Origin: Clostridia bacterium
GTDB taxonomy: Bacteria; Bacillota_A; Clostridia; Oscillospirales; CAG-272
Reading direction: 5' to 3'
Assembly (NCBI GenBank): GCA_017462125.1
Contig: JAFTRQ010000023.1
Coordinates: 1-13,710, forward strand
Length of the DNA: 13,710 bases
Below, in pieces: positions 1 through 6,779 of this stretch. The translations under genes were made by a program, and so were the position numbers. The notes beneath the pieces were generated by a model that searched no databases, was not told the DNA's origin, and saw only the letters and a program-made list of their open reading frames with translations. Every line of letters begins with the position of its first letter. Positions within the stretch are counted from its first letter, which is position 1.

Positions 1-4
1 AAAT

Positions 5-180
5 AGACAGCCGCACGTGAGCGGCTGCCTGAGATTGTAATGCGGTATCAAACTTTCTGTGCCCCTTTTAGGGGTTAAGCCTGTATTTGCCCCTTATAGG
101 GGCTGTGCAAACCACCGGTTGAACCGGTGGTTTTGATTATAATGGGGTTACATCGTAGGGCGGGGGCTTGCTCCCGCTGT
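5..180. repeat. Cluster of short palindromes, no gene
   Basis: The first 187 bases hold no convincing ORF but at least five inverted repeats. A stem at 5-14/21-30 has one mismatch. Two related small palindromes of the form CCCCT-N3-AGGGG lie at 62-74 and 90-102. A near-perfect palindrome spans 109-133 (AAACCACCGG / CCGGTGGTTT). A 7-bp stem with a CTTG loop lies at 160-177. The last one belongs to a 24-base sequence repeated exactly at 8036-8059. The cluster lies just downstream of the minus-strand lyase gene, so some stems may end its transcript; read on the minus strand, the 5-30 stem is followed by a short U-containing tract. I read the cluster as nested dispersed intergenic repeats, not one element. 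Confidence 0.6.
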
Positions 181-187
181 TTTTAAT

Positions 188-2482
188 TTAAATTTCCACC
201 GAATAACTCCTGCCGCGGGCGGAGTCGGTAACGATCTCATGGCGAGCATCGTTTACGGTGAAGGAAAATCTTTCAAGCCTCTGCGTAGGCTCGCAGACCG
301 TGAGGGAGCGGATCGTTTGCCCGTCGCGACGAAGCATCGCGATCATCGGCTGTTCTGCCGTAATGCCTTCAATTTCGCATGCCTCACGGAAGACGATACC
401 GCATAGACCGCTTGATTTTTCTTTTGCCGCTTGAATTTTGCCGTCGTTTCGCAAAATGACAACGTCGCCTGCATCGTAAGCGAGGGTATCGTCCTCGGTG
501 GCGTTGGGAAGCAGGATATACGCATATTTTTCACCCTCGGGGTCAACTCCGTGATCGATCCTTATCGAAACGAAGCGTACACCGCCGCTTTGGTAAAACC
601 TGACCTTCAGATCGCCGCCCTCGGGAAAGATAAATCCACCCGTGTGAGGAATGAATATTCTTTGTGCTGCAAGAGACAATTCACTTTCGGTAAAGTTGAT
701 CCGTTTGCCGTCGGCAACGATATATTCCTCGCCCTCAAGGGCGCGGTTTTCGATTACCGTGTGTACAGGGTATCCGTCCTTGGCGCAGACGTCCGAGCCC
801 ATACAAAGAATGGCGCGGTCAAAGAAAAAGTAGCTCTTTTTTGCCGTCAAGGTGCAGTGGTAGACGGGAAGACTTCTGCCCGAGCCCGTGTCGGGTATGC
901 CAGCGTCATACTCGTTGTGGAAGCTTTCATAATCCATCGTCGCCGTCAGAAATTTTTCGTCAAGACAAACGCCTCCGACGAAATCGCGGCGAGGCCGCCA
1001 ACCGCAACCGATAAACATGACCTCACGCTGACGGTCCTCCACCGTTGTGCCGGGGATCAGATGCTTATCAGCACCCTGCCACCAAGCAGGGGAGTATTCG
1101 TCAAAGCCCGTGGGGGTGTATAGATAGAGTGCGCCGTCGCCGGTGTACCAGCCGTCATCGTTGTCACCGTTCATGCTCTCATAGGCAATGGAGCGCACCG
1201 AGGGCATGCGGAGACCGATCATACTGTCATGACGGTGCTGAACGCAGATATCTCCCGAGTACCACATATAGGCGTAATCGGGGGAGCTTGCGGCGTATTC
1301 TTCATTCGTCAAAGCATCGTAAAAGCGGGCATAGGCGCATATGTTGGTCTTGGGGCATTCCGCCGCGCGAGTGCCCGGGAAGGAGTTGATTTTTCTGTAT
1401 TCTTCAAGGGTGGTGCAGTTGTCGTATGTGGAGATCAGCTGCTCTCGAACTTGCTGTGAGCCGTTGCGGCGGATCAGACGGTTGATCTCGCGGTCAAAGT
1501 CCTCGCCGAAAAGGCCATACAAATAGTGAGTCTCACGAAGAATGGTAGCGGCGCTGTTATCGTATTGCATCGCTCTGCCGTTCATCGGAGCCAAGGTGCG
1601 CCCACGATACATTACAGGAGCGAAGGTGTAGCGCAGCATTCCTTTCAGATTATCCAAGTCCTTAAGGGGATATGCAAGAGGAGAACGGGAGAGAATCTGC
1701 ACCACCTTGCCAATGCGGGAAAGGTTGATAAGGCCGTAGGTCACGTTATAAGGCAAGCCGTGGGTCATACAGCAAAAATCGCGCCGCATATTATCGCCCG
1801 AATCGTGGGCTTCAAGAAGCATTTCACATTCTTCAAAAAGCGTTTGCAGCAGAGCTCTGTCCTCGGTTATGAGTGCTAAGGGAGTAAGGGTCACGATCCT
1901 TGACATCGCCTCCGCGGCATTTGGCGCGGTTCTCATCTTGTCGCTGAGAAAGGCAACGGGAGTGACGTATTTTGCGGTAAGCGTGGGCGGGATCGAATCC
2001 TCAATGATCATAAGAACGTCCATAAGCGGGCAAGCCGCACCGACGTACCAATCCCACCAATCGTACTCGCGCCAGGAGCGAAAGCTCGTGTCTGTGACCA
2101 CGTTTGCACCGTACATATTATCGTGTAGCCAATCGAGGGCAAGCAGAATGTCGGCAAGAAGCTCCTCGGAGTGATAGCCGCGGCAACCGACGGTACCGAA
2201 GGGAAGCGTCAGGCGCAGAACGCGATCGTATTGAAGCTTTAATTCACCGGAAGCAGTCGGCGCGTTTTCGCCGAAAAGGATCGGCACGTCTGCCCCTCGG
2301 TTCATTTCACTTCGCAGGCTTTCGCTGTCACAGTCGCGCATGCGAAGCAATTCCTGCATTCCTTTGATTGAGGGGGAATTATTCTGTTCATCTCCGCAAA
2401 GGTCTTTGACCCAGCTAACCCGCGCCGCCTTGAAATCGGCGGAGGAGAAAAGGGAGGTGTCGTAAATTTTGTTGTTTTTCAT
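188..2482 (-). CDS. Polysaccharide lyase family 8-like protein, no signal peptide
   Basis: This 764-residue protein resembles family 8 polysaccharide lyases (hyaluronate, chondroitin AC and xanthan lyases), which cleave uronic-acid-containing polysaccharides by beta-elimination. Visible family landmarks are the aromatic patch YDWWDW (140-145), a TAPN segment (185-188) at the place of the family TGAN with its catalytic Asn, THG with His241, TYG with Tyr249, an RGR motif (293-295), and the strongly conserved stretch from RSIAYESMNGDNDDGW into TGDG (430-450). An alpha/alpha barrel would fill roughly residues 1-370, with beta-sandwich domains after it. Two things are odd. The usual NGEN motif reads NGDN (438-441), changing a conserved acid. 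There is also no N-terminal signal sequence, although most family members are secreted, so it probably acts on imported oligosaccharides or is catalytically altered. The start is the first Met, but the 20 bases before it are A-rich with no Shine-Dalgarno. The family call is solid; the substrate is unknown. Confidence 0.8.
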   Translation of the reverse strand: MKNNKIYDTSLFSSADFKAARVSWVKDLCGDEQNNSPSIKGMQELLRMRDCDSESLRSEMNRGADVPILFGENAPTASGELKLQYDRVLRLTLPFGTVGCRGYHSEELLADILLALDWLHDNMYGANVVTDTSFRSWREYDWWDWYVGAACPLMDVLMIIEDSIPPTLTAKYVTPVAFLSDKMRTAPNAAEAMSRIVTLTPLALITEDRALLQTLFEECEMLLEAHDSGDNMRRDFCCMTHGLPYNVTYGLINLSRIGKVVQILSRSPLAYPLKDLDNLKGMLRYTFAPVMYRGRTLAPMNGRAMQYDNSAATILRETHYLYGLFGEDFDREINRLIRRNGSQQVREQLISTYDNCTTLEEYRKINSFPGTRAAECPKTNICAYARFYDALTNEEYAASSPDYAYMWYSGDICVQHRHDSMIGLRMPSVRSIAYESMNGDNDDGWYTGDGALYLYTPTGFDEYSPAWWQGADKHLIPGTTVEDRQREVMFIGCGWRPRRDFVGGVCLDEKFLTATMDYESFHNEYDAGIPDTGSGRSLPVYHCTLTAKKSYFFFDRAILCMGSDVCAKDGYPVHTVIENRALEGEEYIVADGKRINFTESELSLAAQRIFIPHTGGFIFPEGGDLKVRFYQSGGVRFVSIRIDHGVDPEGEKYAYILLPNATEDDTLAYDAGDVVILRNDGKIQAAKEKSSGLCGIVFREACEIEGITAEQPMIAMLRRDGQTIRSLTVCEPTQRLERFSFTVNDARHEIVTDSARGRSYSVEI

Positions 2483-2520
2483 TGTTTTTTGTGTTTCAAA
2501 TTTTGATTTGTAGGTGGGTT

Positions 2521-2730
2521 AAGCCTTCCCCAGCGGGGAAGGGGGACCACGAAGTGGTGGATGAGGAGGTCGCTCTCGGAAGGATAAACCGTCTTTAAAA
2601 AATTTCACCCAAAGCGTTATTCTAAAAGGGATTGCTATGGGTGGCGTAGGTTGAGAAACCATATTGCAAAACTGTCAATGATCTCCTCATCCACCGCGTT
2701 GCGGTCCCCCTTCTCCGCTGGAGAAGGCTA
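2521..2730. repeat. Inverted pair of 51-bp double-hairpin repeats
   Basis: Two copies of a 51-base unit lie in opposite orientation at 2521-2571 and 2680-2730, separated by 108 bases without a gene. Each copy folds into an 8-bp stem with an AGC loop (2524-2542 in the left copy), a second short stem (2546-2558), and a shared GGATGAGGAG tail. I count 43 of 51 positions identical. Four of the eight differences form two compensating base-pair swaps (C-G to T-A in stem 1, A-T to G-C in stem 2). The unit fills most of the gap between the lyase and peptidase genes. It looks like a dispersed palindromic repeat; two inverted copies could also be the ends of a small non-autonomous element. Confidence 0.75.
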
Positions 2731-2746
2731 TTCGCTAAATTGCAAT

Positions 2747-3763
2747 TTATTTGCCTTGCGCCATCTTAAAGCACTCTTCAAACAGGATCTCGTGCATTCT
2801 GAGAATGGTTTTATGATCAAGCGGCTTTCCGATAGGCTCGTCAACAAGCCCCTCGTTGCTCTCATAGCAAGCCGACATACCGCCGCAGGCGTGGTGAGTG
2901 ACGCTTACGAGATTGCAGGGAGGAGGATTGACACCCTGGGGAATACCGGGGATTTTACCGTGGAAGAATTCAAGTCCTTCTTTATCGCCCTGCGCCTGAC
3001 AGCGCTGATAAAGCGCCTCGATGGTGTCGGAGCATTCCTTCGTCACGTAATCGGTGGGGAGCATACCGCCCTTGATGTTTCCGCCGCCGTGAAGGTGGAG
3101 AATGAAATCAGCCGCTTCATCTGCGCAAAGATCGAGAAGTGCCTGAGTTTCACGCGCCATAGGGTGAAAGAATGTATCGTGCATCAGATTGACACCGTCG
3201 TCGTTGTAATAGCCGCCAAGAAAGCCTGCCGCCTCCTTGATGGGATGGATCTTTTTGCACTCGGGCCAACCGCAGAGCGAGCCGTCCTTCCACGTGCCCT
3301 GACCCCAATAGCGAAGCTCCTCGAATTTTCTGCCCACCATGCAGTCGACCTCGACTCTCGCGCGGCCGTCCACGTTGGCCACGGGAACGATGACGAGACG
3401 GATATTTTTCACCGCCTCAAGGATCTCGTCGTTGCGCTTGCCCGCAAGGTCAACGCCGTTTTCCAAAAGGGAAATGAGGTTCATCAGCGCCGCCACGCCC
3501 TCGGTCTCCTGTCCGTGCTCCGCGCCGATGAGAATGACGCATTTCTGCTGTCCCTCGGGGCAGTAGCAGGTCTTGTCGCGCGCGCCGAGAGCAGAGGAAC
3601 GGTTAGCCGTTCCCAGCTTCTTTTTCTCCCCGTAAGCAAGCATACGGACGGGTCTGCCGCCCGCGCTCTCGCACAAAATGCGCTTTTCGGAGCAGTTTTT
3701 CGCCTCGTTGTAGGCTTTTTCTATGTATGCAAGGTCTGTTTTCCAATATTTTGGTGTGGTCAT
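2747..3763 (-). CDS. M14-family zinc carboxypeptidase-like protein
   Basis: This 338-residue protein has the zinc-site pattern of M14 metallocarboxypeptidases: HGQE (His83, Glu86) as the HxxE pair, a third ligand in HLHGGG (His225 most likely), and a candidate catalytic glutamate in CYESNEG (Glu301 or Glu304). NVDGR (130-134) and NDDGVNLMHD (187-196) match the substrate-recognition segments. Strand and loop order from about residue 73 to 305 fits the catalytic domain. No signal peptide or membrane segment is visible, so it is probably cytoplasmic and may trim peptides or amidated or gamma-linked substrates; the sequence does not tell which. The start at 3763 is set by an excellent AAGGAGG site 8 bases upstream. 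The lyase gene lies 264 bases downstream on the same strand, beyond the inverted repeat pair, so co-transcription is possible but unproven. No strong promoter was found directly upstream. Confidence 0.82.
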   Translation of the reverse strand: MTTPKYWKTDLAYIEKAYNEAKNCSEKRILCESAGGRPVRMLAYGEKKKLGTANRSSALGARDKTCYCPEGQQKCVILIGAEHGQETEGVAALMNLISLLENGVDLAGKRNDEILEAVKNIRLVIVPVANVDGRARVEVDCMVGRKFEELRYWGQGTWKDGSLCGWPECKKIHPIKEAAGFLGGYYNDDGVNLMHDTFFHPMARETQALLDLCADEAADFILHLHGGGNIKGGMLPTDYVTKECSDTIEALYQRCQAQGDKEGLEFFHGKIPGIPQGVNPPPCNLVSVTHHACGGMSACYESNEGLVDEPIGKPLDHKTILRMHEILFEECFKMAQGK

Positions 3764-3836
3764 TTCGGATTCCTCCTTGGAAATTTTTTGTCAATACCAT
3801 TTTAACATATTTAATTGCACATTTTATTGCAATCGT

Positions 3837-3871
3837 CACCAAAAATGCGGCAAATATCACCATTTATGCGG
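3837..3871. repeat. Two 14-bp direct repeats spaced by 21 bp
   Basis: CACCAAAAATGCGG (3837-3850) and CACCATTTATGCGG (3858-3871) share 11 of 14 positions and start 21 bases apart, two helical turns. They lie upstream of the peptidase gene. A further inverted repeat, ATTGCA / TGCAAT at 3814-3819 and 3828-3833, sits closer to that gene. Such phasing is typical of sites for dimeric regulators, but no regulator is identified. Confidence 0.35.
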
Positions 3872-3922
3872 TGGGAGTTGTTTGTAAATTTTAATTTGGC
3901 GAAGAGATGTATTTCACGGTTG

Positions 3923-3946
3923 GTGTAGGAGGGGGCTCCCCTACAC
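3923..3946. repeat. Palindrome just after the replication-like gene
   Basis: GTGTAG (3923-3928) pairs with CTACAC (3941-3946) around a GC-rich centre, 15 bases beyond the stop of the minus-strand gene at 3961. Read on the minus strand it has no following U-run, so it is either a poor terminator or another dispersed palindrome. The rest of the 3764-3960 gap holds only the direct repeats described above. Confidence 0.4.
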
Positions 3947-3960
3947 GGCTCATCTGAACG

Positions 3961-4782
3961 CTAAATCCCAAAATATCCTTCGCCAAGCGACCGTCGCACC
4001 GCAGCCTCGAAAAAGGAATCGGTATCGAAGGAGTCCTGCGTGGGCTTGTGCGTATCGGTGCTTGCGCCTTGGTTTTCCTCAAGGTGTTTGTCGCGCCTCC
4101 ACCACTCCAAGATCGCCCCCGCGTGGTCGGCATAGCGGTAGCCCTTGTCGTGGAGCTTTTTTGAAAATTTATCGATATAACCGTCGGCGTCGGTGACGGT
4201 GTTTTGGATGGCTTGATATTCGTCGCGGCTAAGATATACGTTTTTATAGATCCCAAAAGCCGATTTTTTCTCTTTCTCGGCGTTCGCGTTCGCGTCCGCG
4301 CCGACGTCAGCGTATGCCTGCGGTACGCTACGCTCTTCTATAGTATGCTCTTTTATACTATTTTCTGCTATTCTATACTCTTCTATTCTTTGGCTGCCAG
4401 CGGTGCTGCCAGCGGTGCTGTCAACGGTGCTGCCAACGGTGCTGCCAGCGGTGCTGTCAACGGTGCTGCCAACGGTGCTGTCAGCGGTGCTGCCAACGGG
4501 ATCGCACCCGTCACCGTCGTTCAGATGTGTATCAGAAGTCTTGGAAAGCCTTGCCTCAATGCCCAGCTTTCCGCGCACCGCTTGCTTCTTTCTCCTTTCA
4601 ATATAAGGGAAAATCACCGCGGCGATGATCTGCGCCTTGCCCTTGAACTGCGGGGGAGGGTCGCCGTGGATCTGGTATCTGTAAGCCGCCGAAAGCAGGC
4701 ATTTGTACTCCTTTGGTGTGAGCGATTCCATCGCCTCAAACCACTCGTTATAGATCAGAACTCCTTTGTTTGTTTCGCTCAT
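3961..4782 (-). CDS. Orphan phage replication-like protein (DUF6291-type) with repeat linker
   Basis: The protein has 273 residues. Residues 1-75 resemble the DUF6291-type N-terminal domain seen in phage replisome-organiser-like proteins (opening GVLIYNEWFEAMESLTPKEY, followed by a helical KGKAQ..FPYIERRK segment). Residues 176-235 match the C-terminal module that often follows it (FGIYKNVYLS..EY, then YADHAGAILEWWRRD). The linker is highly repetitive: about nine four-residue units of the type GST[AV]/DST[AV] (95-130), then four five-residue units of pattern xIxEx (132-151). A role in replication initiation or helicase loading is inferred from phage relatives. No phage genes surround it, so it may be a domesticated or stray gene. 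The start at 4782 follows a GAGGT site, and a perfect consensus promoter lies 88 bases upstream. Confidence 0.7.
   Translation of the reverse strand: MSETNKGVLIYNEWFEAMESLTPKEYKCLLSAAYRYQIHGDPPPQFKGKAQIIAAVIFPYIERRKKQAVRGKLGIEARLSKTSDTHLNDGDGCDPVGSTADSTVGSTVDSTAGSTVGSTVDSTAGSTAGSQRIEEYRIAENSIKEHTIEERSVPQAYADVGADANANAEKEKKSAFGIYKNVYLSRDEYQAIQNTVTDADGYIDKFSKKLHDKGYRYADHAGAILEWWRRDKHLEENQGASTDTHKPTQDSFDTDSFFEAAVRRSLGEGYFGI
4394..4501. repeat. Nine 12-bp tandem repeats inside a gene
   Basis: Nine consecutive 12-base units of form CTG[CT]CA[AG]CGGTG run from 4394 to 4501 inside the replication-like gene. Units 2-4 and 5-7 are identical three-unit blocks of 36 bases, showing at least one higher-order duplication. 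The unit length keeps frame, so copy-number change alters only linker length. A second tract of four 15-bp units (4330-4389) adjoins it. Confidence 0.9.
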
Positions 4783-4869
4783 TTTTTACCTCGTTTCTTT
4801 TGAATTTTTTTCATTTTTTTAGTGGAAAAATATATTTTTGACGTCTTTTTTTCGATCGAATCTGCAATT

Positions 4870-4898
4870 ATTATAGCACACTTGTTCTATATTGTCAA
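4870..4898 (-). promoter_or_regulatory. Consensus promoter for the replication-like gene
   Basis: Read on the minus strand, TTGACA (4893-4898) is followed after 17 bases by TATAAT (4870-4875). Both hexamers match the housekeeping sigma consensus exactly. It fires toward the gene starting at 4782 and is back to back with the plus-strand promoter at 4937-4965. Confidence 0.88.
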
Positions 4899-4936
4899 GT
4901 CCCGCGCCGCGAATTATTGTTTTTTGAAAATATCTA

Positions 4937-4965
4937 TTGACAAAATAAAAAATATATTATATAAT
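4937..4965 (+). promoter_or_regulatory. Consensus promoter of the G3P dehydrogenase-like operon
   Basis: TTGACA (4937-4942), a 17-base spacer and TATAAT (4960-4965) give a perfect sigma-A-type promoter. Transcription would begin near 4973, leaving a leader of about 130 bases before the ATG at 5103. The strong promoter combined with a leader terminator implies control by attenuation more than by initiation. Confidence 0.9.
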
Positions 4966-4990
4966 TAAATTTGGTACAGAGATCTGGAGA

Positions 4991-5047
4991 CGTATCGGAA
5001 CGCGGCAACCGTATGGCGGGTGTCCCCGTTTTGATGCGCTTTTTTTA
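4991..5047 (+). terminator. Leader attenuator terminator, probable GlpP-controlled site
   Basis: In the leader, 4991-5002 (CGTATCGGAACG) pairs with 5027-5038 (CGTTTTGATGCG) as a continuous 12-bp stem including three G-U pairs, followed directly by a run of seven T residues (5040-5046). This is an intrinsic terminator placed between promoter and first gene. Its 3' arm can also pair perfectly over 9 bp (5029-5037) with 5054-5062, an alternative fold available only after read-through. Because glpP is encoded downstream, G3P-dependent antitermination by GlpP at this leader is the natural reading, as known for Bacillus glpD. The exact GlpP contact sequence is not established here. Confidence 0.72.
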
Positions 5048-5102
5048 TTCTGTGCATCAAAAACCGTAAAAAATTATGATCATATACAAAAGGAGATTGA
5101 AG

Positions 5103-6536
5103 ATGTACGACGTAGTGGTTATCGGCGGCGGCGTGGTTGGCGGTATGATCGCCCGCGAGCTGTCGAGGTATGAGCTGAAGATCTGTATTCTTGAAAAGGC
5201 AAACGACGTTGCAATGGGCGCGACAAAGGCGAACTCTGCCATCGTTCACGCAGGCTTTGACGCCAAGGAGGGAAGCCTGAAGGCGCTTCTCAACGTGCGC
5301 GGCTCGAAGATGATGGAGGCGGTCTGCTCGGAGCTTGGCGTAAAGTATCAGAGAAACGGCTCGCTGGTTATCGGCTTTACAGACGAGGACAGAGCCAACG
5401 TTGAGGCTCTCGTGGAGAGAGGAATCAAGAACGGCGTTGAGGGTGTTCGTCTCGTGGAGCAGGACGAGCTGAAGGCTCTTGAGCCCAACATTTCAAATAA
5501 CGCGATCTGCGCGCTTTACGCTCCCACGGGCGCCATCGTCTGCCCCTATGAGCTTTGCATCGCGTCGATCGGTAACGCAATGGACAACGGAGCCGACCTG
5601 AAGGTGAATTTTGAGGTCGTGGGCATTGAGAAGGACGGCGACGAGTACGTGATAGAGAGCGCTGACGGCGAGCTTGTCCGCGCGAAATACGTAGTCAACG
5701 CGGCAGGCGTTTACTCCGATAAGATCGCAAGGATGGTCGGCGACGACAGCTTTACCGTTCACCCCCGTCGCGGCGAATATATCCTCCTTGACAGAGAGTG
5801 CGGCGGCATCGCGAAGCATACGATCTTCCGTACACCCTCCAAGATGGGTAAGGGAATTCTGGTTTCCCCCACGGTTGACGGCAACCTCCTGCTTGGCCCT
5901 ACCTCGGTTGATATGGAGGACAAGGACGACAAGAGCACCACTCCCGAGGGCCTTGCGAAGGTCATCAAGGAGTGCGGCGAGAATCTTGAATGCGGCGTGC
6001 CCGTTGGCGGCAAGTCGATCACAAGCTTCTGCGGTCTCCGTGCGGTTGGAAGCACGGGCGACTTTATCATCAATTCTCCCGTGGAGGGCTTTGTGAACTG
6101 CGCGGGCGTCGAGTCTCCCGGACTTTCAAGTGCCCCCGCGATTGCCGAGTACGTCCGCGATATCCTTGCCGAGGGCGGCCTTATGCTGAACGCGAAGAGC
6201 GACTTCAACCCCATTCGTGAGCCCAAGCATCACTTCCGCGAGGCAAGCGTTGAGGAGAAGAATGAGATCATCAAGAAGGATCCTTCTTACGGACGCATCA
6301 TCTGCCGTTGCGAGACCGTCAGCGAGGGCGAGATCCTGGACGCGATCAGATCCAATCCCCCCGCGAGAGACATCGACGGCGTGAAGAGAAGAACGAGAAG
6401 TGGAATGGGAAGATGTCAGGGCGGCTTCTGCGGTCCTTACGTAATGGAGCTGATCGCCAAGGAGAGAGGCGTGGCATTCGAGAGCGTGACCAAGTCCGGC
6501 GGCGAGTCGGTGATGGTCTACGGGAAGACGAAGTAA
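5103..6536 (+). CDS. GlpA-like FAD oxidoreductase with C-terminal [2Fe-2S] BFD domain
   Basis: This 477-residue protein is a DAO-fold FAD oxidoreductase. The dinucleotide-binding motif GGGVVGG (8-14) and glutamate E31 at the end of the second strand are clear, and the catalytic domain runs to about residue 365. Residues 395-455 form a bacterioferritin-associated-ferredoxin-type domain with Cys401, Cys403, Cys438 and Cys443 (CRC, then CQGGFC), suited to a [2Fe-2S] cluster. This architecture is that of anaerobic G3P dehydrogenase subunit A. It would oxidise G3P to dihydroxyacetone phosphate and pass electrons to partner subunits. L-2-hydroxyglutarate oxidase-like proteins share the fold, so the context (GlpP, phosphodiesterase) carries much of the substrate call. 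The start at 5103 follows AGGAG at 5091-5095; an in-frame Met at 5076 lies upstream of that site and is not preferred. No GlpC-type membrane anchor is nearby. Confidence 0.82.
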   Translation: MYDVVVIGGGVVGGMIARELSRYELKICILEKANDVAMGATKANSAIVHAGFDAKEGSLKALLNVRGSKMMEAVCSELGVKYQRNGSLVIGFTDEDRANVEALVERGIKNGVEGVRLVEQDELKALEPNISNNAICALYAPTGAIVCPYELCIASIGNAMDNGADLKVNFEVVGIEKDGDEYVIESADGELVRAKYVVNAAGVYSDKIARMVGDDSFTVHPRRGEYILLDRECGGIAKHTIFRTPSKMGKGILVSPTVDGNLLLGPTSVDMEDKDDKSTTPEGLAKVIKECGENLECGVPVGGKSITSFCGLRAVGSTGDFIINSPVEGFVNCAGVESPGLSSAPAIAEYVRDILAEGGLMLNAKSDFNPIREPKHHFREASVEEKNEIIKKDPSYGRIICRCETVSEGEILDAIRSNPPARDIDGVKRRTRSGMGRCQGGFCGPYVMELIAKERGVAFESVTKSGGESVMVYGKTK

Positions 6537-6779
6537 TAGATGTGTGCTTGTGTCACGAGGAGGGGGAACCCCCACTTGTGTGTTCCCCCTCTTTCGGCTT
6601 TGCCGAAATTCACCCCTTCGTGGCGCTTTGTAAGGATAGAGGAGTTTCGCCTCTGCGGAGGCGACCAACGCTCCGCGCGTTGGATCGGCGGTCGCTTTTT
6701 GAAAAAAGCGACGCAAAAACTTTTTAATAAGGCTTCGCCTATTAGTAATTTAGCCTATTTTGGCGAGAGGAGTTATAGA
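6537..6779. repeat. Chain of hairpins inside the operon
   Basis: The 243-base gap between two oxidoreductase genes holds consecutive stems: a perfect 10-bp stem 6560-6569/6582-6591 followed by TTT, TTTCGGC/GCCGAAA (6592-6608), CGCCTC/GAGGCG (6648-6663), CCAACGC/GCGTTGG (6665-6683), GTCGCTTTTT/AAAAAGCGAC (6691-6712), and a looser stem around 6725-6743. The frame upstream of the second gene stays open across it but codes for nothing recognisable. It may lower downstream expression or protect transcript ends. It looks assembled from dispersed palindromic repeats. Confidence 0.75.

Noticed and set aside
2651..3805. Long plus-strand ORF of 384 codons
   Set aside because: It lies antisense to the M14 peptidase, whose zinc-site motifs and strong ribosome site are clear. 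The plus-strand product has no recognisable motif.
4394..4501. Possible CRISPR array
   Set aside because: Units are 12 bases, directly abutting without spacers, and in frame within a protein-coding gene.
5076..5102. Upstream start for the GlpA-like protein
   Set aside because: The Met at 5076 lies upstream of the AGGAG site that serves 5103, and the extra residues precede the first Rossmann strand.
4973..5102. Known metabolite riboswitch in the leader
   Set aside because: I could not match the leader to a riboswitch consensus I know well. A plain terminator with GlpP in the locus explains it better.
6560..6594. Full intrinsic terminator ending the first oxidoreductase transcript
   Set aside because: The 10-bp stem is strong but only three Ts follow, and the next genes in the complex lack a visible promoter of their own, so partial read-through is more likely.
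6540..6779. N-terminal extension of the flavoprotein by 80 residues
   Set aside because: The extension translates a run of hairpins. The GAGAGGAG site and the fold's natural start both point to 6780.
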